Both the position numbers and the translations under genes were made by a program. The notes beneath the pieces are model-generated. The model had not been told where the DNA came from, ran no database searches, and saw only the letters and a program-made list of their open reading frames with translations. A DNA stretch of 5,523 nt from Actinomycetota bacterium (GTDB lineage Bacteria > Actinomycetota > Actinomycetes > Actinomycetales > Microbacteriaceae), in assembly GCA_009703445.1 (NCBI GenBank), contig WLGA01000073.1, forward strand, positions 1 to 5,523, read 5' to 3'. This document shows positions 1-5,523 of the stretch, piece after piece. How positions within the stretch are numbered: position 1 is the stretch's first letter; every line of letters starts with the position of its first letter.

Positions 1-611
1 ATTGCCAGCGACGCGATTACCGCGGCCACGGTCACCTGGATGCGGTAGTCAACCCACGGGCCGGTAACGGCGAGGAGGGGCAGCAAAGATCCTCCAGCGA
101 AAGCAACGAAGGAAGATATTGCCGCTTGGCCTGGGCTGGCGTGCTGTTCAGAATCAATACCGAGCTCAGCCTCAGCATGGGCCTTGAGGGCATCCTTGGC
201 AGTTAGTTCGGCGGCAACCTGTTCGGCAAGTTCATTTGAAAGGCCTTTTTGCTCGTAAAACCAGGCAAGCTCGCGCAGTTCCAACTCAGGGTTCTCAGCT
301 AGCTCAATGCGCTCTTTGTTCAGAGCTGCCTTTTCACTGTCCTTTTGCGCGGATACAGACGTGTACTCGCCGCCTGCCATAGAGATAGAACCGGCAACCA
401 AGCCGGCGATGCCAGCGATAAGGATTGCATTTGAGTCTGTCGTGGCTCCAGCGACGCCCATGACTAGACCTGCGGTTGAAACGATTCCATCGTTTGCACC
501 GAGAACTCCGGCGCGTAACCAGTTCAGCTTCGCAGCCATTGTCTGGCGTTGGAACTCCTGGCTTGCTAGAAGTGCCTCGTCGAGTGCTAATGGGGTGGAT
601 TGTTTCTTCAC
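1..611 (-). CDS. VIT family (VIT1/CCC1-type) Fe2+/Mn2+ transporter, C-terminus cut by window edge
   Basis: Membrane transporter expected to move Fe(II) or Mn(II) out of the cytosol. The minus strand is open from the left edge through this region, with 203 residues visible if the GTG at 611-609 is the start. A typical VIT core follows: LRAGVLGANDGIVST at residues 32-46 opens TM1, TM2 covers about 62-86 with SMAGGEY at 77-83, a charged cytosolic helical domain covers about 89-157 (YEQKGLS, KDALKAHAEAEL), TM3 is about 164-184, and TM4 begins at about 193. D41 and M78 match the transport residues D43/M80 of eucalyptus VIT1. E100, E103, E111 and E114 match its metal-binding glutamates at the same +2 offset (residue numbers recalled from memory). 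The family is about 230-240 aa long, so roughly 30-40 residues lie off the window. The start is uncertain: ATG at 539-537 is four codons before LNWLRAGV, with AGGAG 15 bases upstream, and the frame stays open to an ATG at 707. I prefer 611 because relatives usually carry 10-30 residues before the core and the intervening codons look coding. It is divergent from thrS. Confidence 0.9.
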   Translation of the reverse strand, partial: MKKQSTPLALDEALLASQEFQRQTMAAKLNWLRAGVLGANDGIVSTAGLVMGVAGATTDSNAILIAGIAGLVAGSISMAGGEYTSVSAQKDSEKAALNKERIELAENPELELRELAWFYEQKGLSNELAEQVAAELTAKDALKAHAEAELGIDSEQHASPGQAAISSFVAFAGGSLLPLLAVTGPWVDYRIQVTVAAVIASLA

Positions 612-656
612 GCTTCCATCAAACACAACGAAACCGCGATTGGCTAGCAAGGCACG

Positions 657-675
657 CCTAACTTGAATCGTTAGG
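657..675. repeat. Inverted repeat CCTAAC-N7-GTTAGG
   Basis: Perfect 6-base arms at 657-662 and 670-675 surround a 7-base spacer, and pairing does not extend either way. The repeat sits between the divergent starts and overlaps the thrS -10 candidate, so it could be an operator for a dimeric regulator. Arms this short can occur by chance in about 100 bases. Confidence 0.35.
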
Positions 676-698
676 ATTGGAGAGTTCAGCAAGCTATT

Positions 699-702
699 GG
701 AG
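699..702 (+). promoter_or_regulatory. Ribosome binding site that decides the thrS start
   Basis: GGAG lies five bases before the GTG at 708, a good Shine-Dalgarno distance. The in-frame GTG at 702 overlaps the last base of this motif and has no other well-placed Shine-Dalgarno sequence (the next purine run, near 676-682, is about 20 bases away). This favours 708 over 702. Confidence 0.6.
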
Positions 703-707
703 TGCAT

Positions 708-2708
708 GTGTCAGTCATCAAGGTAACCGTAGACGGAGCGTCTCGAGAACTCGAGAGCGGGTCAGACGGTTTCGGTCTATTCACCGACAAGACGATTGTT
801 GCGCAACGCGTAAATGGTGAGCTCAGAGACCTGGCTCACAAACTTCAGGACGGCGATGTCACCGAAGGTGTTGCTATTTCATCTCCTGACGGACTAAACA
901 TTCTTCGCCACTCGGCTGCGCACGTCCTAGCTCAAGCAGTTCAGAGCATCAACCCAGAAGCGAAACTAGGAATCGGACCTCCGATCACCGACGGCTTTTA
1001 CTACGACTTTGATGTCGAGACCCCATTTGCACCGGAGGACCTGAAGGCCCTGGAGAAGGCAATGGACCGCATTATTCGTCAGGGTCAACGCTTCATCCGC
1101 CGCGTCACCAACGATGGCGATGCAACCGTTGAACTCTCAAACGAGCCTTACAAAATCGAACTAATCGGCCTAAAGGGCAGCGATGCGGTTGGAGAAGGTT
1201 CTGCGGAGGTCGGCGCAGGCGAGCTAACGATTTACGACAATGTTGACCCTCAAACCGGAAACGTCGTCTGGAAAGACCTTTGCCGCGGGCCACACCTTCC
1301 AAACACCCGGATGATTGGAAATGGCTACGCGCTGACTCGTTCAGCAGCCGCATACTGGCGCGGCAACGAAAACAACAAGCAGCTTCAGCGAATCTACGGA
1401 ACCGCTTGGCCTACCAAGGATGAGCTTCGCGCACATCAAGAGCGCCTAGAAGAAGCCGCTCGTCGCGACCACCGCCGTCTTGGAGCCGAGCTAGACCTGT
1501 TCTCTTTCCCAGAGGAAATTGGTTCCGGTCTAGCGGTCTTCCACCCAAAGGGTGGCATCATGCGCCGCGTCATGGAGGATTACAGCCGTAAGCGTCACGA
1601 AGAATCTGGCTACGAATTCGTCTATTCACCACACATCACCAAGTCGAACTTGTTTGAGCAGTCGGGCCACCTAGCCTGGTACGCCGACGGTATGTTTCCT
1701 CCAATGGTCATGGATGAAGAAGTTGATGAGAACGGCGTTGTCCGCAAACAGGGGCAGAACTATTACCTAAAGCCGATGAACTGCCCGTTCCACATCTTGA
1801 TCTTTAAGTCACAGGCTCGCAGCTACCGCGACTTACCGCTTCGCATGTTCGAGTTCGGCTCGGTCTATCGCTATGAGAAGTCGGGCGTGCTTCACGGCCT
1901 CACCCGCGTGCGAGGAATGACTCAGGATGATGCTCACCTATTCGTCACGCCAGACAACATGGAAGAAGAGCTAACCAAGGTTCTCGGCTTCGTTCTAGGG
2001 CTACTGCGCGATTACGGGCTCGATGATTTCTACCTCGAACTATCTACCAAGGAAGAGGGCAACCCGAAGTTTGTGGGAGACCCAGCAATCTGGGAGACCG
2101 CGACTGCGACGTTGCAAAAGGTCGCTACCGCATCAGGTCTCGAGCTCGTGCCAGATCCGGGTGGCGCTGCCTTCTATGGCCCAAAGATTTCGGTGCAGGC
2201 GCGCGATGCGATTGGTCGTACCTGGCAAATGTCGACAATTCAGCTCGACTTCAATCTTCCGGAGCGATTCGACTTGGAATACACCGCACCAGATGGAACC
2301 AAACAGCGCCCGGTAATGATTCACCGCGCTCTTTTCGGTTCAATCGAGCGGTTCTTCGGAGTTCTAACCGAACACTATGCCGGCCACTTCCCACCATGGC
2401 TCGCACCGGTTCAAGTTGTTGGTGTGCCAATTGCAGAGGCGTTCTCGCCATACCTGCACTCGATTGCTGACCGTTTGAAAGCCGCTGGAGTTCGCGTGAC
2501 CATCGACGATTCCGACGACCGCATGCAGAAGAAGATCCGCAACCACACTATGGCTAAGGTTCCATTCATTCTGCTTGCCGGTGGTGAAGATGAGGCCGCT
2601 GGTGCCGTCAGCTTCCGCTTCCGCGACGGCCACCAGGAAAATGGCATCCCTGTCGATGATGCAGTGGCTCGAATCTTGAAGGCGATCGAAGACAAGGTTC
2701 AGGTATAA
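708..2708 (+). CDS. thrS: Threonyl-tRNA synthetase (ThrRS)
   Basis: Cytosolic class II aminoacyl-tRNA synthetase that charges tRNA-Thr with threonine using ATP; it works as a homodimer with zinc in the active site. The 666-residue product is full length for the family. Domains in order: a TGS domain at about 1-58 (VAQRVNGELRDLA); the editing domain, which removes mischarged serine, at about 60-225 with HSAAH (H68, H72) and DLCRGPH (C192, H196); the class II catalytic core at about 265-560; and the anticodon-binding domain at about 565-666. The zinc ligands are C359 in MNCPFH, H410 in QDDAH and H539 in MIHRALFGS. Motif 2 has R388 (SVYRYEKSG) and motif 3 has R548. Nothing essential is missing. 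I chose GTG 708 because GGAG lies five bases upstream; GTG 702 would add two residues. The stop TAA is two bases before the HIT gene, which points to co-transcription. Identification is very secure. Confidence 0.97.
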   Translation: MSVIKVTVDGASRELESGSDGFGLFTDKTIVAQRVNGELRDLAHKLQDGDVTEGVAISSPDGLNILRHSAAHVLAQAVQSINPEAKLGIGPPITDGFYYDFDVETPFAPEDLKALEKAMDRIIRQGQRFIRRVTNDGDATVELSNEPYKIELIGLKGSDAVGEGSAEVGAGELTIYDNVDPQTGNVVWKDLCRGPHLPNTRMIGNGYALTRSAAAYWRGNENNKQLQRIYGTAWPTKDELRAHQERLEEAARRDHRRLGAELDLFSFPEEIGSGLAVFHPKGGIMRRVMEDYSRKRHEESGYEFVYSPHITKSNLFEQSGHLAWYADGMFPPMVMDEEVDENGVVRKQGQNYYLKPMNCPFHILIFKSQARSYRDLPLRMFEFGSVYRYEKSGVLHGLTRVRGMTQDDAHLFVTPDNMEEELTKVLGFVLGLLRDYGLDDFYLELSTKEEGNPKFVGDPAIWETATATLQKVATASGLELVPDPGGAAFYGPKISVQARDAIGRTWQMSTIQLDFNLPERFDLEYTAPDGTKQRPVMIHRALFGSIERFFGVLTEHYAGHFPPWLAPVQVVGVPIAEAFSPYLHSIADRLKAAGVRVTIDDSDDRMQKKIRNHTMAKVPFILLAGGEDEAAGAVSFRFRDGHQENGIPVDDAVARILKAIEDKVQV

Positions 2709-2710
2709 AC

Positions 2711-3253
2711 GTGACCGAACCGCGGATGGAGTTCTCTAGTGAGCTGCCAGGAGTTCCAAACTCCTTTCAGCACCTGTGGACACCACACCGCATGGTTTAC
2801 ATTCAGCATGGGCAGCAACCGCCGGATGATGAGTGCCCGTTCTGCCTGGCAACGGCTAAGCCCGACGAAGAAACCTTGATCGTTCATCGGGGTGTCCACG
2901 CCTACGCTCTGCTGAATTTGTTTCCTTATAACTCAGGACACATGCTTGTCTGCCCTTATCGCCACATTGCTACATATGATCAGGCGACACCAGAAGAGGT
3001 TGCTGAGATCGGCTCAATCACTCAGCAAGCGATGCGCGTACTCAAGCATGTCTCTCGGGCACAGGGCTTCAACCTGGGCATGAATCAGGGTGAATTAGCC
3101 GGTGCTGGCATCGCGGGTCATCTACATCAACACATCGTCCCGCGCTGGCTTCACGACGCCAATTTTTTCCCAATCATTGCTGAAACTAAGGCACTTCCGA
3201 GGCTCCTTGGCGAAGTTCGTAACGATATCGCGAACGCTTGGAACAGCGTTTAG
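2711..3253 (+). CDS. HIT-family protein, probable Ap4A phosphorylase/hydrolase
   Basis: Histidine-triad nucleotide-binding enzyme of 180 residues. The HIT motif HLHQHIV is at residues 137-143; H139 and H141 lie in its core, and H141 is the likely nucleophile position. The nucleotide-binding segment NLFPYNSGHMLVCPYRH is at 69-85 and NLGMNQGE at 121-128. CPFC (C42, C45) together with H85 and a triad histidine resembles the structural zinc site of many bacterial HIT proteins. The same gene follows thrS in Mycobacterium tuberculosis (Rv2613c), where the product is an ATP-generating Ap4A phosphorylase. That activity is inferred here from homology and position. Because aminoacyl-tRNA synthetases make Ap4A as a side product, pairing with thrS is sensible. 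The GTG start is two bases after the thrS stop, with a weak AGG seven bases upstream; an in-frame ATG at 2726 is a less likely start. The last bases, including the TAG stop, are part of the probable pdxS promoter. Confidence 0.94.
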   Translation: MTEPRMEFSSELPGVPNSFQHLWTPHRMVYIQHGQQPPDDECPFCLATAKPDEETLIVHRGVHAYALLNLFPYNSGHMLVCPYRHIATYDQATPEEVAEIGSITQQAMRVLKHVSRAQGFNLGMNQGELAGAGIAGHLHQHIVPRWLHDANFFPIIAETKALPRLLGEVRNDIANAWNSV

Positions 3254-3260
3254 ACTTATT
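3247..3260 (+). promoter_or_regulatory. Probable pdxS promoter -10 region (TAGACT), first copy of a 14-base element
   Basis: CGTTTAGACTTATT here is identical to 4758-4771 before yebC. TAGACT at 3251-3256 fits the actinobacterial -10 pattern TANNNT. Counting seven bases on from its last base puts the transcription start at about 3263, the A of the pdxS ATG. The TAG doubles as the HIT stop codon. The -35 region is poor (TCGCGA at 3228-3233 is the best match at 17-base spacing). The call is inferred from the exact repeat and its position. Confidence 0.55.
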
Positions 3261-3262
3261 GC

Positions 3263-4168
3263 ATGACCAACTCATCTATCCCAACTTCAACCACCGGAAC
3301 TCCTCTAGTTAAGCGCGGCTTGGCAGAGATGATGAAGGGTGGCGTCATCATGGATGTCGTCAACGTCGAACAGGCAAAAATTGCCGAAGATGCCGGTGCA
3401 GTTGCAGTTATGGCTCTAGAGCGCGTTCCAGCCGACATCCGTGCAGAGGGTGGCGTTTCGCGAATGAGCGACCCAGACATGATCGACCAGATCATCGCCG
3501 CTGTTTCGATTCCTGTGATGGCCAAGGCCCGAATCGGTCACTTCGTCGAGGCACAGATTCTTGAGTCCCTTGGCGTGGACTACATCGACGAGTCAGAAGT
3601 TTTGAGCCCAGCAGACTACGTTCACCACATCAACAAGTGGAACTTCAAGGTTCCATTCGTATGTGGCGCGACCAACCTGGGTGAGGCGCTACGCCGAATC
3701 ACCGAAGGCGCAGCGATGATTCGTTCAAAGGGCGAGGCTGGCACCGGTGACGTTTCAGAAGCAATGAAGCACATCCGCACCATTTCAGGCCAGATCCGCG
3801 ACCTTTCGGCCAAGACCGAGGATGAGCTATTCGTTGCAGCAAAGGAGCTTCAGGCTCCTTTCGAGTTGGTTCGCGAAATCGCAACCACCGGAAAACTTCC
3901 TGTCACCCTGTTCGTAGCCGGCGGAGTTGCAACTCCAGCTGACGCAGCATTGATGATGCAGTTGGGTGCTGACGGTGTCTTCGTTGGCTCTGGAATCTTC
4001 AAGTCGGGCGACCCGGTTGCACGCGCCAAGGCAATCGTCAAGGCGACCACTTTCTACAACGACCCAGCAGTTCTGGCTGAGGTTAGCCGCGGTTTGGGCG
4101 AGGCAATGGTCGGAATCAACGTAGCCGACCTCCCAGCTCCTCACCGTCTAGCCGAGCGCGGCTGGTAA
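3263..4168 (+). CDS. pdxS: Pyridoxal 5'-phosphate synthase, PdxS (synthase) subunit
   Basis: Cytosolic TIM-barrel lyase that builds pyridoxal 5'-phosphate from ribose 5-phosphate, glyceraldehyde 3-phosphate and ammonia in the DXP-independent vitamin B6 pathway. It normally forms a dodecamer decorated with PdxT glutaminase. At 301 residues it is full length. D31 in IMDVVN, K88 in MAKARIGH and K156 in RSKGEAGTG match D24, K81 and K149 of the Bacillus subtilis enzyme at a constant offset of seven. The phosphate-binding glycines are in FVAGGVATPADA and GVFVGSGIF, and the C-terminus LAERGW is typical of actinobacteria. The ATG is nine bases after the HIT stop with no Shine-Dalgarno sequence, and a -10-like box places the transcript start on the ATG, so a leaderless mRNA is likely. 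It is followed by pdxT after one base. No MocR-type PdxR regulator gene is in the window. Confidence 0.97.
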   Translation: MTNSSIPTSTTGTPLVKRGLAEMMKGGVIMDVVNVEQAKIAEDAGAVAVMALERVPADIRAEGGVSRMSDPDMIDQIIAAVSIPVMAKARIGHFVEAQILESLGVDYIDESEVLSPADYVHHINKWNFKVPFVCGATNLGEALRRITEGAAMIRSKGEAGTGDVSEAMKHIRTISGQIRDLSAKTEDELFVAAKELQAPFELVREIATTGKLPVTLFVAGGVATPADAALMMQLGADGVFVGSGIFKSGDPVARAKAIVKATTFYNDPAVLAEVSRGLGEAMVGINVADLPAPHRLAERGW

Positions 4169-4169
4169 T

Positions 4170-4754
4170 TTGCCAGCCCCTATTGGCGTCCTAGCACTAC
4201 AGGGCGACTTTAGAGAGCACCGGCAAACCCTGGCCGCAATAGACGTGGCAAGCGTTGAAGTTAGAACGCTTGCTGACCTGGCGAAGTGTTCAGGCTTGAT
4301 CATCCCAGGCGGAGAATCAACCGTGATGCAAAAACTTGCGGTTGCCTACGACCTATTCCAGCCAATCAAAGACGCTCTAAAAAGTGGTCTTCCGGCGTTC
4401 GGAACCTGCGCCGGGCTAATCATGCTCGCCGACGAAATCGTCGATGGAATTCCCGGTCAGACTGGCTTCGGCGGCTTGGATGTGAGTGTTCGACGCAATG
4501 CATTTGGCAATCAACTCGATTCGTTCGAGGTTGACCTCGACTTTCATGGAGTATCCGGGCCTGCTGTGCACGCTGCCTTCATTCGCGCTCCGATTGTTGA
4601 ACGCGTGGGGGAGAACGTCGAGGTTCTATCAAGCCTTGCCGACGGTCGAATAGTCGGAGTTCGCCAGGGAAACTTAATGGGCATTTCCTTTCACCCCGAG
4701 GTAACTGGCGAAACCAGAATTCACGAGCTTTTTGTGTCGATGGTTCGGGCCTAG
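4170..4754 (+). CDS. pdxT: Pyridoxal 5'-phosphate synthase, PdxT glutaminase subunit
   Basis: Class I-type glutamine amidotransferase that releases ammonia from glutamine and channels it to PdxS. It is 194 residues long, normal for the family. The start is marked by GVLALQGDFREH at 6-17; the oxyanion/glutamine segment IIPGGEST is at 44-51; the nucleophile is C80 in FGTCAG; the remaining triad members are H175 and E177 in FHPEVT. All catalytic residues are present. The start is a TTG one base after the pdxS TAA. No ATG or GTG lies near it in frame, and the conserved N-terminus begins five residues later, so TTG is the only reasonable start. There is no clear Shine-Dalgarno sequence, and translation probably depends on ribosomes terminating on pdxS, which suits a fixed subunit ratio. 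The TAG stop lies in the small palindrome GCCTAGGC (4749-4756). Confidence 0.96.
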   Translation: MPAPIGVLALQGDFREHRQTLAAIDVASVEVRTLADLAKCSGLIIPGGESTVMQKLAVAYDLFQPIKDALKSGLPAFGTCAGLIMLADEIVDGIPGQTGFGGLDVSVRRNAFGNQLDSFEVDLDFHGVSGPAVHAAFIRAPIVERVGENVEVLSSLADGRIVGVRQGNLMGISFHPEVTGETRIHELFVSMVRA

Positions 4755-4757
4755 GCT

Positions 4758-4771
4758 CGTTTAGACTTATT
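4758..4771 (+). promoter_or_regulatory. Probable yebC promoter -10 region (TAGACT), second copy of the 14-base element
   Basis: Exact copy of the element at 3247-3260, four bases after the pdxT stop. TAGACT at 4761-4766 predicts a transcription start near 4773 and a leader of about 28 bases carrying a good ribosome binding site. The upstream -35 match is weak (TCGATG at 4737-4742). It would let yebC, and probably genes beyond the right edge, be transcribed separately from the upstream genes. Confidence 0.55.
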
Positions 4772-4772
4772 C

Positions 4773-4785
4773 GAATCCAAGATTC
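4773..4785 (+). repeat. Small hairpin GAATC-CAA-GATTC in the yebC leader
   Basis: Perfect 5-base stem with a 3-base loop, starting at the predicted first transcribed base. It is too short and AT-rich, and lacks a T-tract, so it is not a terminator. It may protect the 5' end or be chance. Confidence 0.25.
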
Positions 4786-4791
4786 TTAAGT

Positions 4792-4796
4792 AGGAG
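4792..4796 (+). promoter_or_regulatory. yebC ribosome binding site
   Basis: AGGAG lies four bases before the ATG at 4801. It is the strongest Shine-Dalgarno sequence in the window, in contrast to pdxS and pdxT, which have none that is recognisable. Confidence 0.75.
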
Positions 4797-4800
4797 CAGT

Positions 4801-5523
4801 ATGTCTGGCCACTCCAAATGGGCAACCACCAAACACAAGAAGGCTGTACTCGACGGTCGTCGCGCAAAGCTATTCGCAAAGCTAATCAAGAACATCGAAG
4901 TAGCTTCGCGTCTTGGTGGGCCTGACCTAGACGGAAACCCTACGCTTTACGATGCCGTCCAAAAGGGCCGCAAGAGTTCGCTACCTAAAGACAACATCGA
5001 ACGCGCTATCAAGCGTGGTTCGAGCGTAGGTGCCGACGCAGTCGAGTATTCAACCATCATGTATGAAGGTTATGGCCCGAATGGCGTTGCAATCCTCATC
5101 GAGTGTTTGACCGACAACAAGAACCGCGCAGCAGCCGAGGTTCGTCTCGCGGTTTCTCGCAACGGCGGAACCATGGCTGACCCAGGCAGCGTTTCATACC
5201 AGTTCGCTCGCAAGGGCGTCATCCTTGTAGCAAAGACCGAAGGAACCGACGAGGATCGCATCCTGGAGGCAGTTCTAGAAGTTGGAATCGACGACCTCGA
5301 AGATCGCGGCGAGCAGTTTGTTATCACCACAGACCCAAGCGCTATGGTTGCGGTCCGAACCGCTCTGCAGGATGCCGGCATCGACTACGAAAGCGCCGAC
5401 GTTGAGTTTGTTTCATCGATGCTCGTTCAAACCGATGCTGACACAGCACGCAAGGTCATCAAGCTAATTGACGCCCTTGAAGACTCGGATGACGTCCAGA
5501 ACGTTTATTCGAACTTTGACATG
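4801..5523 (+). CDS. yebC: YebC/PmpR family (TACO1-like) translation factor, last residues cut by window edge
   Basis: The reading frame is open from ATG 4801 to the window end (241 codons); family members are about 250 residues, so roughly ten are missing. The hallmark N-terminus SGHSKWATTKHKK (2-14) is followed by AKLFAKLIKNIEV (22-34), the linker region PKDNIERAIKRG (62-73), MYEGYGPNGVA (87-97), DNKNRAAAEVR (105-115), DPGSVSYQF (127-135) and the late NVYSNFDM. The family was long annotated as a transcriptional regulator (PmpR). More recent work links bacterial YebC and mitochondrial TACO1 to ribosomes and to translation through difficult, proline-rich stretches. In actinobacteria ruvC, ruvA and ruvB usually follow, so they are expected past the right edge. 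The gene has its own AGGAG and a probable promoter 28-40 bases upstream, suggesting it starts a new transcription unit with the following genes. Confidence 0.95.
   Translation, partial: MSGHSKWATTKHKKAVLDGRRAKLFAKLIKNIEVASRLGGPDLDGNPTLYDAVQKGRKSSLPKDNIERAIKRGSSVGADAVEYSTIMYEGYGPNGVAILIECLTDNKNRAAAEVRLAVSRNGGTMADPGSVSYQFARKGVILVAKTEGTDEDRILEAVLEVGIDDLEDRGEQFVITTDPSAMVAVRTALQDAGIDYESADVEFVSSMLVQTDADTARKVIKLIDALEDSDDVQNVYSNFDM

Larger units (their letters stand above)
612..707. promoter_or_regulatory. Divergent intergenic region between the VIT transporter and thrS
   Basis: About 96 bases that must hold the start signals for both divergent genes. On the plus strand, TAGGAT at 672-677 resembles an actinobacterial -10 box (TANNNT). 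It would start thrS transcription near 684 and leave a short leader containing GGAG at 699-702. I find no convincing -35 for it. On the minus strand, TAGCTT (696 to 691) with ATGACT (718 to 713) 16 bases upstream is a weak candidate for the transporter. A 6-base inverted repeat, CCTAAC/GTTAGG with a 7-base spacer, occupies 657-675 and its right arm overlaps TAGGAT. No T-box or long leader fits in this space. The promoter calls are weak; the divergent arrangement itself is clear. Confidence 0.4.

Noticed and set aside
464..469. Another TAGAC-type -10 box (TAGACC), with similar TAGACG at 729-734 and 4240-4245
   Set aside because: These lie inside genes, lack the final T of TANNNT and do not share the flanking bases of the 14-base element.
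307..666. Plus-strand open frame of 119 codons
   Set aside because: It lies opposite the VIT transporter, whose minus-strand frame gives a recognisable conserved protein; the plus-strand translation resembles nothing.
657..675. DtxR/IdeR iron box
   Set aside because: The known box has TTAGG half-sites on the left and CCTAA on the right. Here the order is reversed and only 12 bases are paired, so it does not match that consensus.
612..707. T-box riboswitch or ThrRS autoregulatory leader upstream of thrS
   Set aside because: The region is only about 96 bases with no T-box consensus, no extended stem and no anticodon-like hairpin that I can see.
3827..4144. Minus-strand open frame of 105 codons opposite pdxS, and other antisense frames in 2133-2899 and 5070-5381
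   Set aside because: These are shadows of strongly conserved genes (thrS, HIT, pdxS, yebC), with no plausible start signals or family motifs.
4749..4756. Palindrome GCCTAGGC at the pdxT stop as a terminator
   Set aside because: A perfect 8-base palindrome has no loop and no T-tract follows, so it cannot act as an intrinsic terminator; probably chance.
1..5523. Mobile elements, CRISPR arrays, tRNA/rRNA genes or a novel defence or metabolic system
   Set aside because: Nearly all of the window is explained by six conserved housekeeping genes with intact motifs and short gaps; no direct repeats of array type, transposase, integrase or structural RNA was seen.

Overview
The window looks like a piece of chromosomal core genome from an actinobacterium, most likely a small-genome Microbacteriaceae member such as a freshwater Luna-lineage type (Rhodoluna/Aquiluna-like). 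The evidence is the gene order threonyl-tRNA synthetase, HIT protein, pdxS, pdxT, yebC, which matches the equivalent mycobacterial region in compact form. Also, GTG and TTG starts are common, base composition is moderate (about half G+C in a line I counted), and gaps are very short. The genus-level guess is inference.

Layout: positions 1-611 hold the minus-strand 5' part of a VIT/CCC1-type iron/manganese transporter, whose C-terminus lies beyond the left edge. A roughly 100-base divergent intergenic region follows (612-707). Then come five plus-strand genes: thrS (708-2708), a HIT-family Ap4A-type hydrolase/phosphorylase (2711-3253), pdxS (3263-4168), pdxT (4170-4754) and yebC (4801 to past the right edge, lacking only about the last ten codons). 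Gaps between the plus-strand genes are 2, 9, 1 and 46 bases.

Functionally the cluster joins translation (ThrRS, and YebC, which helps ribosomes through difficult sequences) with nucleotide housekeeping (a HIT enzyme that probably consumes Ap4A, a by-product of aminoacyl-tRNA synthetases) and de novo vitamin B6 synthesis (the PdxS/PdxT pyridoxal 5'-phosphate synthase). All visible catalytic residues are intact.

The most interesting signal is regulatory. An identical 14-base element containing TAGACT, which resembles an actinobacterial -10 box, occurs at 3247-3260 just before pdxS and at 4758-4771 before yebC. In the first copy its TAG is the HIT stop codon, and the predicted transcription start falls on the pdxS ATG, which has no Shine-Dalgarno sequence. 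This suggests a leaderless pdxST transcript starting inside the gene string. I see no mobile element, CRISPR array, RNA gene or previously undescribed system here.
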